NCBI GenBank assembly: GCA_964494325.1
Contig: CAZBTJ010000132.1
Coordinates: forward strand, 1-15,471
DNA from: JAIPFM01 sp964494325
GTDB lineage: Bacteria; Planctomycetota; Phycisphaerae; Sedimentisphaerales; Anaerobacaceae
DNA length: 15,471 nucleotides
Direction of reading: 5' to 3'
Shown in pieces: positions 14,701-15,471 of the stretch. The notes below the pieces were generated by a model, which ran no database searches, was not told the origin of the DNA, and saw only the letters and a program-made list of their open reading frames with translations. The translations under genes were made by a program, and so were the position numbers. How positions within the stretch are numbered: position 1 is the first letter of the stretch; the number at the start of each line of letters is the position of its first letter.

Positions 14701-15362
14701 CCATGAAGGAAGCCTATGACTCTGAACGGGATGGAGAAGGGAGAGGGAATTTCCGCGGACCGGTGCAGAATGTGGCTGCTCAGATTGACGGGGGTACGTT
14801 CACAGCATGGGAAGCGGGCAGTTTCGTATTGGAGGAATCCGCCGGAACGGCTCGAACCATTCAGACCACAAAACCGACTTCGATTGGGTTGGATGAGTTC
14901 TGGAAGGTCTCTTTTGAGCCCGACTGGGATACGCCGTCTGCAATTCAACTGAAGAAGCTCATACCGCTGAGCGAACATACCGATAAAGCCGTTAAGTATT
15001 ACTCAGGTACCGCCACCTACGAAAAAGAGTTCGACCTGACGGCTGCCCAAAAAGCGATCCGCCTGAATTTGGGCGTGGTGGCGGAGATCGCCGAAGTTTG
15101 GTGTAACGGCAAGAAGGTGGGCACACGCTGGGCACCCCCGTTTAGCTTTGACCTTTCGACCTTCGTTACAACGGGCAAGAATACACTGAGCGTGAAGGTG
15201 ACCAACACCTGGCGCAACCAGCTCATCTATGACAACACTCGACCCAAAGACCAGCGTAAGACATGGGCGACCGCTGCACCCGGGAATTCGAGGGAAGAAC
15301 CTTCACCGTCAGGACTGATCGGCCCGGTCACGCTCTATGTGGGAGAAGAGAGGCCTCTTTAA
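11787..15362 (+). CDS. Secreted GH106-type alpha-L-rhamnosidase
   Basis: A 1191-residue exported glycoside hydrolase expected to release alpha-L-rhamnose from plant or algal polysaccharide. ATG 11787 follows AGGAAGGG (11772-11779); an in-frame GTG at 11757 lies in an inverted repeat. The signal peptide is MNKVIVLGLIGLFVGGSA. GH106 marks come in order: RPETWFHLCSRNITKIGITKDL (N50 region), GLRGIHLF, SPEWYAAVTHAAEECKRLG, FTLHNCPGWSQAGGPW (119-131), DSWEKGVPNWT (E463), FEEFKTRRGYDLRPFMPAL, ERFLRDMRLTIDDLY, and YIEGAVGE (E543, E548) followed by MPEFWYP. E463 and E543 are the candidate catalytic acid and nucleophile by position; I have not aligned them. Residues about 1068-1170 form a jelly-roll beta domain (TATYEKEFDL...VWCNGKKVG...FDLSTFV...NTLSVKVTNTW). 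Length is near the family's usual 1000-1200. Activity is inferred from family. Confidence 0.85.
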   Translation: MNKVIVLGLIGLFVGGSAADGITSSELEMGFRSPGQAYRPETWFHLCSRNITKIGITKDLEAIKRSGLRGIHLFSKGNDNVDRIWPNVKQVKTLSPEWYAAVTHAAEECKRLGLSFTLHNCPGWSQAGGPWVPIEESQRRLDYTYRQVTGGKPFSSTLSLRDDEELNYQDICVLAFPTPKDDTVKYLVPSEIQSNNPVVSWEPIIDRTIRLNPRPSRNAKENVEYHENVVNKVDGKDTWVQVSFDEPVTLRSLELPPGNKLYVDKNNPVIDVCILIETVDTEGKLSFVAERQIPSTSWQDGLPPLTFALPETTTQGLKITFRGTHPLALRSLYFNGCARVDNWETKAALACRSLEQHDPPEQDPACFIKSGSVIDLSNKLDPATGKVDWDVPEGNWTVVRFAHRNSRHTNAPATSESKGWECSKLDKQAVENHIRKGMVGKLTSAYGSIGKGQLDGLLLDSWEKGVPNWTMKSEAMFEEFKTRRGYDLRPFMPALMGYVIDNHRYTERFLRDMRLTIDDLYVENYFGHITQLAHEYGAISYIEGAVGEVIPGDPLRYFGAADVPMPEFWYPNPPSNPHQGRNDKPIGAGASAAHIYNKQRVAAEACTMLGTKWTEHPYTVKYLIDYNFTLGVNHLVFHSFTHNTYEDVVPGSTFGSHIGFPWVRGQTWWQHMPAFTEYLTRCQYLLQEGEFCADVLWYLGDDIARAEPQDFWFFGENFLTPSPDDDVETRGYRFDHLNSEVLNSPRMFVKGGKLCIKDGGEYRVIKLRGSERMTMETAKTLQKLVTAGAVIYGNKPQYSPTLMDGPEEEAEVKRISNALWGPGRSGVKQTGKGRVYWGKSFREVMAGEQIEPDVTFPKGLNISWIHRKIGDADVYFLYSGSERELGVSVSFRMQDKAPEIWDPMTGSQRPASVWQREGKRTSVPLRFDPSGSAVVVFTPGKAEPAFTKLTHNGKALWDSDPAWLDSPLDAEAMKEAYDSERDGEGRGNFRGPVQNVAAQIDGGTFTAWEAGSFVLEESAGTARTIQTTKPTSIGLDEFWKVSFEPDWDTPSAIQLKKLIPLSEHTDKAVKYYSGTATYEKEFDLTAAQKAIRLNLGVVAEIAEVWCNGKKVGTRWAPPFSFDLSTFVTTGKNTLSVKVTNTWRNQLIYDNTRPKDQRKTWATAAPGNSREEPSPSGLIGPVTLYVGEERPL

Positions 15363-15426
15363 GGGAGTGGAGATTCCATTGTATTGGATGGCGTTTCAGT
15401 ATTTCGATATAAATACAAATAAATAT

Positions 15427-15469
15427 CCACCCCCAGAGGAGGTGGTATTGAGTTTACCCCTATAAGGGG
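15427..15469 (+). other. Two small hairpins after the GH106 gene
   Basis: CCACC (15427-15431) can pair with GGTGG (15441-15445), and after one mismatch CC (15433-15434) with GG (15438-15439). Then CCCCT (15457-15461) pairs with AGGGG (15465-15469) around ATA. No T-run is seen before the window ends, so terminator or leader of a following gene cannot be told apart. Confidence 0.3.
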
Positions 15470-15471
15470 AT

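Noticed and set aside
14190..14978. 262-codon minus-strand ORF inside the GH106 gene
   Set aside because: It is the complement of a conserved coding region and has low-complexity composition with no domain.
1..15471. CRISPR array, tRNA, rRNA
   Set aside because: No regularly spaced direct repeats, cloverleaf-like sequences or rRNA segments were found on either strand.

Overview
The window suggests a member of the PVC superphylum, most likely a Phycisphaerae-like planctomycete; Kiritimatiellota or Lentisphaerota remain possible. The evidence is a LamG protein with a DPNLVGWWMFDEG-type start and a dockerin-like GDLNGDCKVDDLD tail, an ECF sigma factor overlapping a FecR-like protein with a lectin-like C-terminus, pseudopilin-like proteins with an AFTLIELLVV head and a GFCDGH tail, a UroD-like protein, and large secreted glycosidases. 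This is gene-content inference; there is no rRNA or other phylogenetic marker. Every supported gene is on the + strand.

Layout. 1-722: a doubtful gene fragment at the left edge, a 22-bp palindrome (6-27), a 155-bp repeat (copy 1, 394-548), and a second palindrome of the same family (667-688) just before the first complete gene. 723-2222: secreted LamG/dockerin-like protein, followed by a strong hairpin. 2367-4486: two-gene sigma/anti-sigma-like operon with an ATGA overlap. 4618-7515: two paralogous pseudopilin-like genes flanking a small secreted protein or lipoprotein of unknown function. 7516-8309: a decayed spacer holding a transposase 3' remnant and copy 2 of the 155-bp repeat (8060-8214). 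8310-15362: a secreted putative six-hairpin glycosidase, a UroD/MtaA-family protein, and a 1191-residue GH106 alpha-L-rhamnosidase-like enzyme.

How the genes may work together (inference): this looks like a locus for degrading a rhamnose-containing polysaccharide. The GH106 enzyme and the six-hairpin protein would cut the glycan. The LamG protein may bind it. The FecR-like protein, with a lectin-like domain predicted outside the membrane, could sense it and control the ECF sigma factor. The UroD-like protein may handle methyl groups from O-methylated sugars or related compounds. The items most worth following are the paired 22-bp palindromes (LacI-operator-like, differing only by transitions), the 155-bp repeat that lies upstream of two secreted-protein genes, and the pseudopilin-like pair.
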